Shown here one piece after another: positions 18,919 through 27,749 of a stretch of DNA of 39,711 bases. Both the position numbers and the translations under genes were made by a program. Under the pieces are notes generated by a model. It saw only the letters and a list, made by a program, of their open reading frames with translations, did not search any database and was not told the DNA's origin. Position 1 is the stretch's first letter, and the number at the start of each line of letters is the position of its first letter. Source of the stretch: Planctomycetota bacterium (GTDB lineage Bacteria > Planctomycetota > Phycisphaerae > Phycisphaerales > SM1A02); the NCBI GenBank assembly GCA_017859745.1, contig JAFMML010000025.1:1-39711 (forward strand). The letters are read 5' to 3'.

Positions 18919-20709
18919 GTGTCCGACCGCCCGCTGATCCGACTGTTCCGCTACGCCCGTCCCCAGCGGCGCCGCATCGCGTGGGCGGTGTGCTGCTCGG
19001 TGATCAACAAGCTGCTCGATCTCGCGCCGCCCTTCATCATCGGAGCCGCCATCGACGTCGTGGTCCAGCGGCAGGACTCGCTGGTGGCCCGATGGGGATT
19101 CCCCGATCCGACGTCGCAGCTGGTGGTGCTGGGGGTGGCGACCTTTCTGGTCTGGGCGGGCGAGAGCCTCTTCGAGTGGTTTCTCGGCGTCGCCTGGCGA
19201 GGACTCGCCCAGGACATCCAGCACCACGCCCGAATGGACGCCTTCTCCAACGTCGAGCGTCTCGAGCTCGGCTGGTTCGAGGACCGCTCGACCGGCGGCC
19301 TGCTCGCGGTCCTCTCCGACGACGTGAACCAGCTCGAACGGTTTCTCGACGGCGGCGCGAACGACCTCATCCAGTTGGCGGTGACCGGCATCGCGGTCTC
19401 GATCGCCTTCTTCGCGATCTCGCCGGAGGTCGCGTGGTGGGCGATGCTTCCCGTGCCTCTGGTCGTCCTGGGCTCGCTGTGGTTCCAGCGCCGTCTCGAG
19501 CCTCGCTACGCCGAGGTCCGAGCACGGGTCGGCCTCCTCAACGCACGCCTCTCGAACACGCTCGGCGGCATGGCGACGGTCAAGAGCTTCACCGCCGAGG
19601 ACGAGGAGCGACGCGGCCTCGAACGCGAGAGCCTCGCCTACGCGGAGGCGAATCGAAGCGCGATCGTCCTCTCGAGCGCCTTCAGCCCTCTGATCCGCAT
19701 CGTGATCCTGGTGGGATTCACGGTCACCCTCGTCTACGGCGGGCACCTCGCGCTCGAGGGCGTCCTCGCGGTCGGCGCCTACGGCCTGCTGGTCTTCCTG
19801 ACCCAGCGCCTGCTCTGGCCGTTCACCCGCATCGGCGCGGTGCTCGACCTCTACCAGCGAGCGATGGCCTCGACGCGACGGGTCCTCGATCTGCTGGACG
19901 TCGCCCCTCGCATCGTCGACGGCCCACGGTCGCTCGCCAAGGCCGAGGTCCGCGGCGAGGTCCGCTTCACAGACGTCCGCTTCGCCTACGGGGACGGACC
20001 CGCGGTCCTGGCAGGTCTCGAGCTGGAGTGTCCCGCCGGGCGCACGACCGCCATCGTCGGCGCCACCGGCTCGGGCAAGAGCACCATCGTGAAGCTTCTG
20101 CTGCGCCTCTACGAGAGCGATCGCGAGGATGCGGGCCGGATCTCGCTCGACGACGTCGACATCCGCGAACTGCGCCTCGCCGACCTTCGTTCCGCGGTCG
20201 CGCTGGTGAGTCAGGACGTCTACCTCTTCGACGGCACGGTGCGAGAGAACATCGCCTACGGAGGCGACGAGGGCGCCGATCTCGACCGGGTCATCGCCGC
20301 GGCACGACTTGCAGAGGCCCATGCCTTCATCGAGCGGCTGCCGCGCGGCTACGACACCATCGTCGGCGAACGAGGCCAGAAGCTCTCGGGGGGACAACGC
20401 CAGCGGATCGCGATGGCTCGGGCGATTCTGAAGGATGCGCCGATCCTCGTCCTCGACGAGGCCACCAGTTCCGTCGACAACGAGACCGAGGCCGCGATGC
20501 AACGATCCCTCGCGAAGGTCTGCGAAGGTCGCACCACCATCGTCATCGCCCACCGCCTCTCGACGGTGCGGCACGCCGACGCGATCCACGTCCTCGATGC
20601 GGGTCGAGTGGCCGAGCGGGGAACGCACGACGCGCTCGTCGCCGGCGAGGGTCTCTACGCACGCCTCTGGGGCGTGCAGACCGGCGAACTCGACGAGGCT
20701 CGCGGGTGA
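18919..20709 (+). CDS. ABC exporter, fused membrane and ATPase domains (MsbA-like)
   Basis: 596 residues, the normal length for a half-transporter that works as a homodimer. Residues 20-320 form the six-helix exporter domain with coupling segments (LELGWFEDRSTGGLLAVLSD and NTLGGMATVKSFTAEDEE). The ATPase domain (about 345-590) carries Walker A GATGSGKST, Q-loop SQDVYLFDGTVRENIAYG, signature LSGGQRQRIAMARAIL, Walker B ILVLDEATSSVD and H-loop VIAHRLSTV. Lipid A core, other lipid or drug export are possible. The presence of lipid A genes further right makes an MsbA role attractive, but this family cannot be assigned from sequence alone. It starts 70 bp after gyrB; GTG 18919 lacks a ribosome binding site. 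Confidence 0.92.
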   Translation: MSDRPLIRLFRYARPQRRRIAWAVCCSVINKLLDLAPPFIIGAAIDVVVQRQDSLVARWGFPDPTSQLVVLGVATFLVWAGESLFEWFLGVAWRGLAQDIQHHARMDAFSNVERLELGWFEDRSTGGLLAVLSDDVNQLERFLDGGANDLIQLAVTGIAVSIAFFAISPEVAWWAMLPVPLVVLGSLWFQRRLEPRYAEVRARVGLLNARLSNTLGGMATVKSFTAEDEERRGLERESLAYAEANRSAIVLSSAFSPLIRIVILVGFTVTLVYGGHLALEGVLAVGAYGLLVFLTQRLLWPFTRIGAVLDLYQRAMASTRRVLDLLDVAPRIVDGPRSLAKAEVRGEVRFTDVRFAYGDGPAVLAGLELECPAGRTTAIVGATGSGKSTIVKLLLRLYESDREDAGRISLDDVDIRELRLADLRSAVALVSQDVYLFDGTVRENIAYGGDEGADLDRVIAAARLAEAHAFIERLPRGYDTIVGERGQKLSGGQRQRIAMARAILKDAPILVLDEATSSVDNETEAAMQRSLAKVCEGRTTIVIAHRLSTVRHADAIHVLDAGRVAERGTHDALVAGEGLYARLWGVQTGELDEARG

Positions 20710-20758
20710 GACGGTTCGAGTCCGCAGGCGATCCGACCGGGCTTCGGGGTCTCGTCGG

Positions 20759-21649
20759 GTGAGGCTGTTCTGGAACGACGCGGATCTTCGCGATCCCTTC
20801 ATCCGTACGATCGCCGACACCGTGCTGACCCATCTCGAACGGGCGGAGTCGCCGGGCACGGGCGATGCGGTGCTGTACCCACACGACGTCCGGGACTCGC
20901 GCGTCTCGCTGCCGGACATCGTCGAGCACGCCGAACGTGCCAGGCGCAGCGGTCGCCGTCTGCTGGTGTTCCAGCTCTCCGACAGCACCGTGCCGATCGC
21001 ATCGCCCAACACCTTGGTCTTTCGCACGTCGATGCTGCGATCCAAGCGCCTTCCCCACGAGCACGTGCTTCCCTACGTGTGGAACGCGGTGCCCGACCGG
21101 ATGCGGTCCTGCGAAAGCTGGCAGCGACCGTGCTGGACGCGGGGCGAGGCGCCGCCCATCGTCGGATTCTGCGGCTGCCCCAACACCCACCCGCTGCGCA
21201 AGCGGGTGCTGGACACGCTGCAGGATCGCCTCCCCTGTCGGTTCCTCCTGAGAGACCGCTTCTGGGCCGGCGCGCCTCACGATCCGACGGTGGTCCGGGA
21301 GTTCTTCGAGAACATCCTCGCGACCGACCTGACGCTCGCGGTTCGAGGCGCCGGCAACTTCTCGCACCGCCTGTACCAGACGCTCTCCTGCGGGCGTGTG
21401 CCGCTGCTCGTCGGGCACGATGCGGTGATGCCCTACGAAGGCGTCGAATCGATCGACTGGGACGATGTGGCCGTTCGGGTCGAGGCCCACCGCCTCGACG
21501 GGATCGAGTCTGCGATCGAGCGGTTTCGCGAGCGGGCCCGCGGCCACCGCGATCTCTCCCAGCGGATCCTCGACGTGCACCGGCGGTACTTCACCCCCGA
21601 GGCCTTTGCGCACCATCTCGCCCGACATCGGGATCGGTATCTGGCCTGA
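20759..21649 (+). CDS. Exostosin-family (GT47-like) glycosyltransferase
   Basis: 296 residues. The central and C-terminal part (about 130-265) matches the exostosin domain: PIVGFCGCPNTHPLRKRVLD, ENILATDLTLAVRGAGNFSH, RLYQTLSCGRVPLLVGHD, then the acidic IDWDDVAVRVE. The N-terminal half (VRLFWNDADLRDPFI) lacks known motifs. Exostosin-like bacterial proteins transfer sugars onto glycans or lipids; donor and acceptor are unknown here. GTG 20759 is the first good start after the exporter stop, 49 bp away, without a clear ribosome binding site. Same strand as the MsbA-like exporter, which suggests (inference) a joint role in surface glycoconjugates. The 3' end faces the next gene with 15 bp between. 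Confidence 0.78.
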   Translation: MRLFWNDADLRDPFIRTIADTVLTHLERAESPGTGDAVLYPHDVRDSRVSLPDIVEHAERARRSGRRLLVFQLSDSTVPIASPNTLVFRTSMLRSKRLPHEHVLPYVWNAVPDRMRSCESWQRPCWTRGEAPPIVGFCGCPNTHPLRKRVLDTLQDRLPCRFLLRDRFWAGAPHDPTVVREFFENILATDLTLAVRGAGNFSHRLYQTLSCGRVPLLVGHDAVMPYEGVESIDWDDVAVRVEAHRLDGIESAIERFRERARGHRDLSQRILDVHRRYFTPEAFAHHLARHRDRYLA

Positions 21650-21664
21650 TCGAAGGCGCCACGC

Positions 21665-22714
21665 TCAGGGGCCGCCGGCCGATCGCAGCGTCAACAGTTC
21701 GCGTTCGCGATCGGCGGTCAGCCCCGCCCGCATCGGCTCGGCCCCAACGCCTCTCGGCGAGGCGAGGTACCAGTCGAGCGTCGCCTTCGCGGTGTCGGCA
21801 AGCGGCCTGAACGTCAGTCCGTGGGCGACCGCCGCGGCATTCGAACGGGTGCCGAAGCCGGCGGTGTCCGGCCCCTCGGGAATCCACATCGCCATCGAGC
21901 CCTCGCCCATCCACGGCCTGACGCCGTTCTCCAGCAGGAACGCGTCCGGCACCGGCACGAACTCGACCGGCGACGACACCGTGGCCTTGCAGCCGTCCAC
22001 CATCTCCCGGAAGAACAGCGGCCCCCGCGGACCGGTCGCGTTGTAGACGCCGCCGTGCCCCTGTTCGACGCAGACGAGGATGAACCTCGCGAGATCGCGA
22101 ACGTCGACGAACTGGACCTGCGGGCTGGCCGACGGAATCAGCACCTCGCCGCCGCGGCGGCACCGCACCGGCCAGTAGGTGAAGCGATCGGTGGGATCGC
22201 CGGGACCGACGATGAGGCCGGGACGCACGATGGTCGACCGCTCTCCGAAGACCGCCTGCACCTCGCGCTCGCACGCGGCCTTGAGCGGCCCGTAGAAGCG
22301 GCCGACCTCCTCGGTCGCGGGGTCCTCGAGTTCGCCGAGGGCCGCCGACTCGTCGGCACCGACGACCGAGTTGTCGGCGTAGACCGAGATCGTGGAGACG
22401 AAGATGTACTGTCGGCACGCGTCCTTCAGGAGTTCCGCCGAGGCCTTCGCGATGCGCGGCACGTATCCGGAGTTGTCGATGACCGCGTCCCATCGAGCGC
22501 CGTCGGCGATGGCCTTTTCGATCGCGGCGAGCCCGTCGCCCTTCTTCGGATCGCGATCGCCCTCCAGTCGCACGACCGTCTCGAAATCGTCGTCGAACAT
22601 CCGCACCGGCGTCCGACCGCGGTTGAAGATCGCGATCTCCCATCCGCGGTCCTCCGCCTGATCGACCTCATGGGGGCCGAGGAAGCCGGTGCCGCCGAGG
22701 ATGAGGATCTTCAT
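21665..22714 (-). CDS. NAD(P)-dependent epimerase/dehydratase-like protein (extended SDR)
   Basis: 349 residues. Rossmann motif at the N-terminus is KILILGGTGFLGPHEV (residues 2-17). FVSTISVYAD (about 108-117) holds the active-site Ser region, and FYGPLKAACE (about 138-147) supplies the YxxxK pair. IVRPGLIVGPGDPTDRF is the typical extended-SDR substrate strand, and VQFVDVRDLARFIL resembles the FVDVRDVA motif of epimerase-like proteins. The C-terminal third (MAMWIPEG to LDWYLA) is family-typical for NAD-epimerases of the isoflavone-reductase-like group. The substrate is unknown. ATG 22714 has GGAG 7 nt upstream. It is divergent from the peptidase gene (121 bp gap), which may share regulation. 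Confidence 0.87.
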   Translation of the reverse strand: MKILILGGTGFLGPHEVDQAEDRGWEIAIFNRGRTPVRMFDDDFETVVRLEGDRDPKKGDGLAAIEKAIADGARWDAVIDNSGYVPRIAKASAELLKDACRQYIFVSTISVYADNSVVGADESAALGELEDPATEEVGRFYGPLKAACEREVQAVFGERSTIVRPGLIVGPGDPTDRFTYWPVRCRRGGEVLIPSASPQVQFVDVRDLARFILVCVEQGHGGVYNATGPRGPLFFREMVDGCKATVSSPVEFVPVPDAFLLENGVRPWMGEGSMAMWIPEGPDTAGFGTRSNAAAVAHGLTFRPLADTAKATLDWYLASPRGVGAEPMRAGLTADRERELLTLRSAGGP

Positions 22715-22768
22715 GGGGTTCTCCAGCGAGGCTTGAGGACGGTCGCGACTGTACCGACGTCGAGAGGG

Positions 22769-22797
22769 TCGGTTTCGCGGGCGAGCGGCCGTATGCT
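22769..22797 (+). promoter_or_regulatory. Candidate promoter of the M28 peptidase gene
   Basis: TCGGTT (22769-22774) and TATGCT (22792-22797) are 17 bp apart in the divergent gap; the start codon lies 38 nt further with GGAG before it. The -35 box is weak. On the opposite strand a TACAGT box (revcomp of 22750-22755) could serve the SDR gene. Confidence 0.3.
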
Positions 22798-22835
22798 CGA
22801 CCTCGTTCGATCCGCCGCATGTCCGGAGACGCAGT

Positions 22836-25001
22836 TTGCTTCCCACGATCATCGCCTCGTCGATCTGCCTCGGCCTCGCCCAACCCTCGGCCGCCCCGCC
22901 GATCGAGGCGTCCCCCGCCGCCGAGGTTCCCGACCCCGAACGTCTCCGGGCGTGGCACGACCTGCTGGCCTTCGAACCGCAGGTGGCCGGCACCGAGGGC
23001 GATCACCGCTCGATCGAGGTGATCGACGCGGCATTCGACGCGATGGGCCTCGACAGCGAACCGTGGTGGTTTCGCCCACTGCTGAGCTATCCCGTCGCGG
23101 CGAGCCTCGAGATCGTCGAGAACGACGCCGCGTCGCAGGTCGATTTCGACGACACCGCCGCTCCGACTCCCCCCGGGACCGCACGACGCGGCGTGGTGCC
23201 GTTGCCGATCCGCGAGCGGAATCTGCTCGAGGACCCCGCGACCGCCCACCCGGGGCTGAGTTGGGGCTGGAACGCCTTCTCCGGCTCCGGCGAGGTGGAG
23301 GCGGAGGTCGTCTACGTCAATCGAGGTCTCGAGGCCGACTACGCCAGGTTGCGCGAATGGGGCGTCGACGTCGAGGGCAAGATCGTGCTCGCCCGCTACG
23401 GCGGCGGCTATCGGGGACACAAGGTGCGCAACGCGGAGGCGAACGGCGCCGCCGGTGCGCTGCTCTACACCGATCCCGCCGACAGCGGCACCGGCCGCGG
23501 CGAGGTCTGGCCGGACGGGGGCGGCTGGGCGAACGAGTACTGCATCCAGCGAGGCTCGGTCCTGACGCGGTCGCAACCCGGCGACGCGCTGACCCCCTTC
23601 GAGCCGGCCCTGCCCGGCGCGAATAGACGCCCCATCGAGGAGGCGGGACTCTTCGAGATTCCCGTCCAGCCGATCGGCTACGCCGCGGCGGGCGCGATCA
23701 TGAGAAGGATGACCGGACGCGAGGTCTCCTCGCTGCCCGGCGGAGCCGACTGGCAGGGCGGCATCGGCGTGCCGTACCGGGTCGAGGGAGGACCGGACCT
23801 GCGACTGCGCATGAAGGTCGAGCAGGAGCGGCGTCTCGCGGACACCGCCAACGTGATCGCGACGCTCGAGGGCATCGAGGATCCCGAGAGGATCGTCGTC
23901 GTCGGCTGTCACCACGACGCCTGGGGCTTCGGCGCCGGCGACCCTCATGCGGGCACGATCGCCCTGATGGAGGTCGCCCGGGCCTTCGGCGAACTTGCCA
24001 GGCGGGGCATCCGACCGAGGCGAACTCTGGTCTTCGCCGCGTGGGGCGCCGAGGAGTACGGCATCATCGGCAGCACCGAGTGGGTCGAGGCCGAGCGGGA
24101 CCGACTCGCCCGCCATGGCGTCGCCTATCTCAACCTCGACATGGCCGCGATGGGGCCGAACTTCTCGATGTCCGCGAGCCCGAGCCTTCGGGCGGCCGCC
24201 CGCCGTGCCGCCGCGATGACACCGGCGGCCCGCGACGCCGCAGGCCGCAGCGTCCTCGCGACCGCGGAAACCGACGACCGCTCCTTTCGTCCGGGCACCT
24301 CGGGAGGCGGTTCCGACCACGTCGCCTTCGTCGGGCACGTCGCCATGCCGGTCGCCACCATCCACGCCGGCGGCAGTGCGGGCGTCAGCTACCACTCCAA
24401 CTACGACACGCTCGCGTGGTACCGATCGGTCGTCGGCGAGGACTACGAGCCCGCCTTGATGATCGCCCGCTACACGGCCAACCTCGCGTCGCTGCTCGCA
24501 TCGGAAGCGATCCTGCCGCTGCGATGCGAGGCGGTCGCGAGAGATGCCGCCGAGAAGGTCCGGGCGATCGAGGTTCCACCGGATCTGGCGATCCTGTCCC
24601 CGAGAATCGAGGCGATCGCAGCCCGCCTCGACCGCCTCGCCCGGCGCGGAAACGAGTTGGATGCCCGCCTCGATGCGATGGCTGCGGAGGGGGCGATCTC
24701 GCCGGATCGACGCGAAGCGATCGACGCGGCGCTCCTGGCACTCGATCGGGTCTGGTGGGACGAGCGAGGCCTCTTCGATCGTCCTTGGTATCGCAACCTG
24801 TCGATCGCGACCGATCGGTTCACCGGGTACGGCGCGACCTCCATGCCGATCCTCGCCGAGCCGATCGCCGACGGGGAGCTCGATCGAGCGACCGAGGGAC
24901 TGAGTCGCCTCGCTGCGGCCGTGGGGCGGCTCGATGCCGCCCTCGACGATCTTCTCGAGGCGATGGACAAGGCGACGGACAAGGCGACGGACAAGGGCTG
25001 A
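22836..25001 (+). CDS. Secreted M28B peptidase (glutamate carboxypeptidase II-like)
   Basis: 721 residues. A short signal peptide (LPTIIASSICLGLAQPSAA) leads into a layout like glutamate carboxypeptidase II and the transferrin receptor: N-terminal part, a PA-type protease-associated domain (about 150-290, VDVEGKIVLARYGGGYRGHK with NAEANGAAGALLYTD), the M28 zinc peptidase domain (about 325-550) and a helical dimerisation domain (about 560-705). Metal residues are present: HHDAWGFGAGDPHAGT (His, Asp), WGAEEYGIIGSTEW (Glu-Glu), NLDMAAMG (Asp) and the late His in SYHSNYDTL. The C-terminus ends in a DKATDKATDKG repeat. TTG 22836 is chosen because GGAG lies 8 nt upstream and it gives the signal peptide; no ATG does so. 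Expected role: exopeptidase or peptide amidohydrolase outside the cytoplasm. Confidence 0.88.
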   Translation: MLPTIIASSICLGLAQPSAAPPIEASPAAEVPDPERLRAWHDLLAFEPQVAGTEGDHRSIEVIDAAFDAMGLDSEPWWFRPLLSYPVAASLEIVENDAASQVDFDDTAAPTPPGTARRGVVPLPIRERNLLEDPATAHPGLSWGWNAFSGSGEVEAEVVYVNRGLEADYARLREWGVDVEGKIVLARYGGGYRGHKVRNAEANGAAGALLYTDPADSGTGRGEVWPDGGGWANEYCIQRGSVLTRSQPGDALTPFEPALPGANRRPIEEAGLFEIPVQPIGYAAAGAIMRRMTGREVSSLPGGADWQGGIGVPYRVEGGPDLRLRMKVEQERRLADTANVIATLEGIEDPERIVVVGCHHDAWGFGAGDPHAGTIALMEVARAFGELARRGIRPRRTLVFAAWGAEEYGIIGSTEWVEAERDRLARHGVAYLNLDMAAMGPNFSMSASPSLRAAARRAAAMTPAARDAAGRSVLATAETDDRSFRPGTSGGGSDHVAFVGHVAMPVATIHAGGSAGVSYHSNYDTLAWYRSVVGEDYEPALMIARYTANLASLLASEAILPLRCEAVARDAAEKVRAIEVPPDLAILSPRIEAIAARLDRLARRGNELDARLDAMAAEGAISPDRREAIDAALLALDRVWWDERGLFDRPWYRNLSIATDRFTGYGATSMPILAEPIADGELDRATEGLSRLAAAVGRLDAALDDLLEAMDKATDKATDKG

Positions 25002-25030
25002 CCTCTTCGAGACCGACGGGCCTCCGAACT

Positions 25031-25063
25031 CGATCGGTCAGGCCGTTCACGAACGGCCGATCG
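25031..25063. terminator. Strong hairpin after the M28 peptidase gene
   Basis: GGCCGTTC (25041-25048) and GAACGGCC (25051-25058) pair perfectly around a 2-nt loop, and CGATC (25031-25035) with GATCG (25059-25063) extends the stem across a 5-nt bulge. It begins 30 nt after the peptidase stop. There is no T-run, so it may act as a pause or 3' end stabiliser, or be a protein site. Confidence 0.4.
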
Positions 25064-25125
25064 CCCGGCAACCCGCGAGGCGGCGGGCCGGAGACTCGGC
25101 ATGGTCGCCGCGGAGAGCGTCCGCC

Positions 25126-25154
25126 TTGTGACCGGTTCTCGCCACCGATACCCT
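25126..25154 (+). promoter_or_regulatory. Candidate promoter of bamA
   Basis: TTGTGA (25126-25131) and TACCCT (25149-25154) are 17 bp apart, and ATG 25164 follows 9 nt later, consistent with a leaderless or nearly leaderless transcript. The -10 box matches consensus only in part. Confidence 0.3.
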
Positions 25155-25163
25155 TCCCTCTCC

Positions 25164-27635
25164 ATGCGGTCGCCGCCCCACCACTCTCCGGGACGCCATG
25201 GCGCTCTCTCGGGCGAGGAACGCATTCGCGGCTCGTTCCCGGGACGCGTTCTTGCCGCCGTCCTCGCCGCAGCGGTCCTTCTGGTTGCGACGAGTCCGGC
25301 CGCCCGGGCTCAGGAGTTCGGCGATCTCGAGAACGAGGCCCTGCGAGACCGTCCGATCGGATCGGTCCGGCTCGAGGGTCTCGACCGGATCCAAAGGCAG
25401 GAGATCCTCAACAACATTCGGATCGCCGCAGGCCAGCCGTACGAGCCGCGGACCATTCGGGACGACGTGGCGACGCTGTACCGACTCGGACACTTCGAGT
25501 CGGTCGAGGCGACCGCGGAGATCCTCCCCGACGGGGCCGTCGAGGTCGTCTACCGAATGACCGAGCAGGCGCTGATCCTCGACCTGCAGGTCATCGGCAA
25601 CAAGCTGATCTCCGATCAGGAGCTCCGGGCCGTCATTCCGCTCTACGCGGGTGGCCCGAGGGACGACTTCCTGCTCGAGCAGTCGGTCCTGCGCATCAAG
25701 GACCTCTACAAGCAGAAGGGTCACTACCTCGTCGAGGTCACCGTCGACGAGAGTCGCCTTCGAGACACCGGCATCCTGATCCTGCGCATCATCGAGGGGC
25801 CCCGGGTCAGGGTGAAGGAGATCGAGTTCGTCGGCAACGACGCGATCCCGGCGAAGCGGCTGTCTGCGCAGATCGGCACTTCCGAGTCCTTCGGGATCTT
25901 CAGCAAGGGCCTGCTCGATCCGGAAGGACTCATCGACGACGCGGCATCGCTGGACCGCTTCTATCGGGATCAGGGCTACGTGGACGTTCGCACCGACTGG
26001 CGAATCCAGCTGAGTCCGGACAGTCGCGAGGCCAAGGTCACCTTCGTGATCTCCGAAGGACGTCGCTACCGGCTGCGGAACATCCTGATTCGCGGCTCGG
26101 GCGTCGCCGGCCCGACCCCTCTGGAGGTCTTCTCTCCACAGCAGATCGAGGCGCTGGTGGTGCTTCAACCCGGCGAGGTCTTCCGAGCGATCCAGGTGCG
26201 ACGCTCGATCGAGGCGGTGCGCAACGCCTACCTCGCGATGGGCTACGTGGACGCCAACGTCTCCGACGCCTACGCCCGAACCGGCGAGTCGGCGGAGGTC
26301 GATCTCCTGTTGACGATCTTCGAAGGCGAGCCCGCGGTCACGGGACTCGTCCTCGTGCAGGGGAATCTCCTGACCAAGGACAAGGTGATTCGCCGACTCG
26401 TCCGGATCCGACCGGGTCGGCCGCTCGACGGCCGAGAGCTCGAGCTGGCCGAGCAGCGCATTCGCCAGACCAATCTCTTCAACGACGTCCGCGCGACGAT
26501 CCAGGACCCCAGGCCCGGCTCGCCGAACGTCCGCGATCTGCTGATCGAGGTCAAGGAGAAGGACACCGGCAGCGTCAACTTCGGCGTCGGACTCGGATCG
26601 GACAGCGGCATCTTCGGCGAGATCTCCGTCAACCAGCGGAACTTCGACATCGCCGACCCGCCTCTGACGCTCGATGAACTGGTTCAGGGCCGGGCGTTCC
26701 GCGGCGCGGGGCAGACCTTCAGCCTCGCCATCACGCCGGGCACCGAAGTCAGCAACTACTCGATCAGCTTCGGCGATCCCCATCTCTTCGAGACGGACAT
26801 CTCCGCGAACGTCTCGGCGCTCTACCGCAATCGAATCTTCACCGACTACGACGAGAACCGATACGGCTTCTCGCTGGGCCTCGGCCGGCGCCTCGGCGAC
26901 CGGTGGAATCTGGGTCTCTCGCTGGGATGGCAGCGCGTCTCGCTGACCGACTTCGATCCGAACACCCCGATCGAGGTCTTCGACGACCGCGGCCCGACCA
27001 ACCTGCCGAGCATCGGGGTGAGCATGGTGCGGACGACGGTGGACGACTTCCTCCGCCCCACCCGCGGCACCCGCATCAACCTCGGCGTCCAGCAGTTCCT
27101 CTCCGGCGGCGGCGACGACGGGGGATCGATGTTCACCACCGTCACCGCCGGCGTCACGAGCTTCTTCACGCTCGACGAGGACTACCTGGGCCGTCGCAGC
27201 GTGCTCCGCCTGTCCGGCGATCTCGGCTACATCTTCGGCGGCGACGCACCGGTCTACGAGCGGTTCTACCTCGGCGGGCGCAGCTTCCGGGGCTTCGAGT
27301 TCCGGACGATCAGCCCCAAGGCCACCGGAACCATCGGTGCCCCGACCACCCCGATCAACGAACCGGTGGGCGGCGACTTCCTCTTCTTCCTCGGCGCGCA
27401 GTACGAGGTGCCGCTGGTCGACGAGTTCCTCGCCGGAGTGGTCTTCGTGGACAGCGGCACCGTGGACGACGAGGTCTCGCTCGGCGAGTACCGGGTCTCG
27501 GTGGGCGTCGGCATCCGGCTGTTCCTCGACGCCCTCGGCCCCGCCCCCCTGGCGTTCGATCTGGGTTTTCCGATCCTCAAGCAGGAAGAGGACCTGGACC
27601 AGTTGATCAGCTTCTCGGCGGAACTGCCCTTCTAG
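25164..27635 (+). CDS. bamA: Outer membrane protein assembly factor BamA (Omp85)
   Basis: 823 residues from ATG 25164. Signal peptide AAVLAAAVLLVATSPAARAQ ends near residue 50. About five POTRA domains follow (about 60-460), e.g. IGSVRLEGLDRIQRQEILNN, LQVIGNKLISDQELRAV, VKEIEFVGNDAIPAKRL and VTGLVLVQGNLLTKDKVIRR. The C-terminal Omp85 barrel (about 480-823) contains FYLGGRSFRGFEFR, the conserved RGF loop motif, and closes with FSAELPF, an aromatic-terminated barrel signal. Function: folding and insertion of beta-barrel proteins into the outer membrane. A start at 25101 is possible: it has GGAG 7 nt upstream but would put about 70 residues before the signal cleavage site. It heads a run of outer-membrane genes to 31429. 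Confidence 0.92.
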   Translation: MRSPPHHSPGRHGALSGEERIRGSFPGRVLAAVLAAAVLLVATSPAARAQEFGDLENEALRDRPIGSVRLEGLDRIQRQEILNNIRIAAGQPYEPRTIRDDVATLYRLGHFESVEATAEILPDGAVEVVYRMTEQALILDLQVIGNKLISDQELRAVIPLYAGGPRDDFLLEQSVLRIKDLYKQKGHYLVEVTVDESRLRDTGILILRIIEGPRVRVKEIEFVGNDAIPAKRLSAQIGTSESFGIFSKGLLDPEGLIDDAASLDRFYRDQGYVDVRTDWRIQLSPDSREAKVTFVISEGRRYRLRNILIRGSGVAGPTPLEVFSPQQIEALVVLQPGEVFRAIQVRRSIEAVRNAYLAMGYVDANVSDAYARTGESAEVDLLLTIFEGEPAVTGLVLVQGNLLTKDKVIRRLVRIRPGRPLDGRELELAEQRIRQTNLFNDVRATIQDPRPGSPNVRDLLIEVKEKDTGSVNFGVGLGSDSGIFGEISVNQRNFDIADPPLTLDELVQGRAFRGAGQTFSLAITPGTEVSNYSISFGDPHLFETDISANVSALYRNRIFTDYDENRYGFSLGLGRRLGDRWNLGLSLGWQRVSLTDFDPNTPIEVFDDRGPTNLPSIGVSMVRTTVDDFLRPTRGTRINLGVQQFLSGGGDDGGSMFTTVTAGVTSFFTLDEDYLGRRSVLRLSGDLGYIFGGDAPVYERFYLGGRSFRGFEFRTISPKATGTIGAPTTPINEPVGGDFLFFLGAQYEVPLVDEFLAGVVFVDSGTVDDEVSLGEYRVSVGVGIRLFLDALGPAPLAFDLGFPILKQEEDLDQLISFSAELPF

Positions 27636-27709
27636 GGCGTTCAGGGTCTCCGATCCCGCCCGCGTCGTTCCGACGGGAGTCCGACGCGTGTCCGGATGGG
27701 CGGGACCAC

Positions 27710-27715
27710 TACAAT
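27710..27715 (+). promoter_or_regulatory. -10-like box upstream of the first Skp/OmpH-like gene
   Basis: TACAAT is a 5/6 match to the -10 consensus in a GC-rich gap of 114 bp after bamA. No convincing -35 lies 16-18 bp upstream. The next gene starts at 27750 with its own ribosome binding site, so an internal promoter is possible. Confidence 0.35.
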
Positions 27716-27749
27716 GGGCCTTCGCTCCAGACGCCCCCGAGAGGTCGCC

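Noticed and set aside
20712-20730. GGTTCGAGTCC resembling a tRNA T-arm
   Set aside because: Only three stem pairs can form and no acceptor, D or anticodon arm is found upstream; it overlaps the end of the exporter gene region.
25045-25054. GTTCACGAAC as a LexA box
   Set aside because: The half-sites are in the opposite orientation to GAAC-N4-GTTC, and the stem-loop explanation is simpler.
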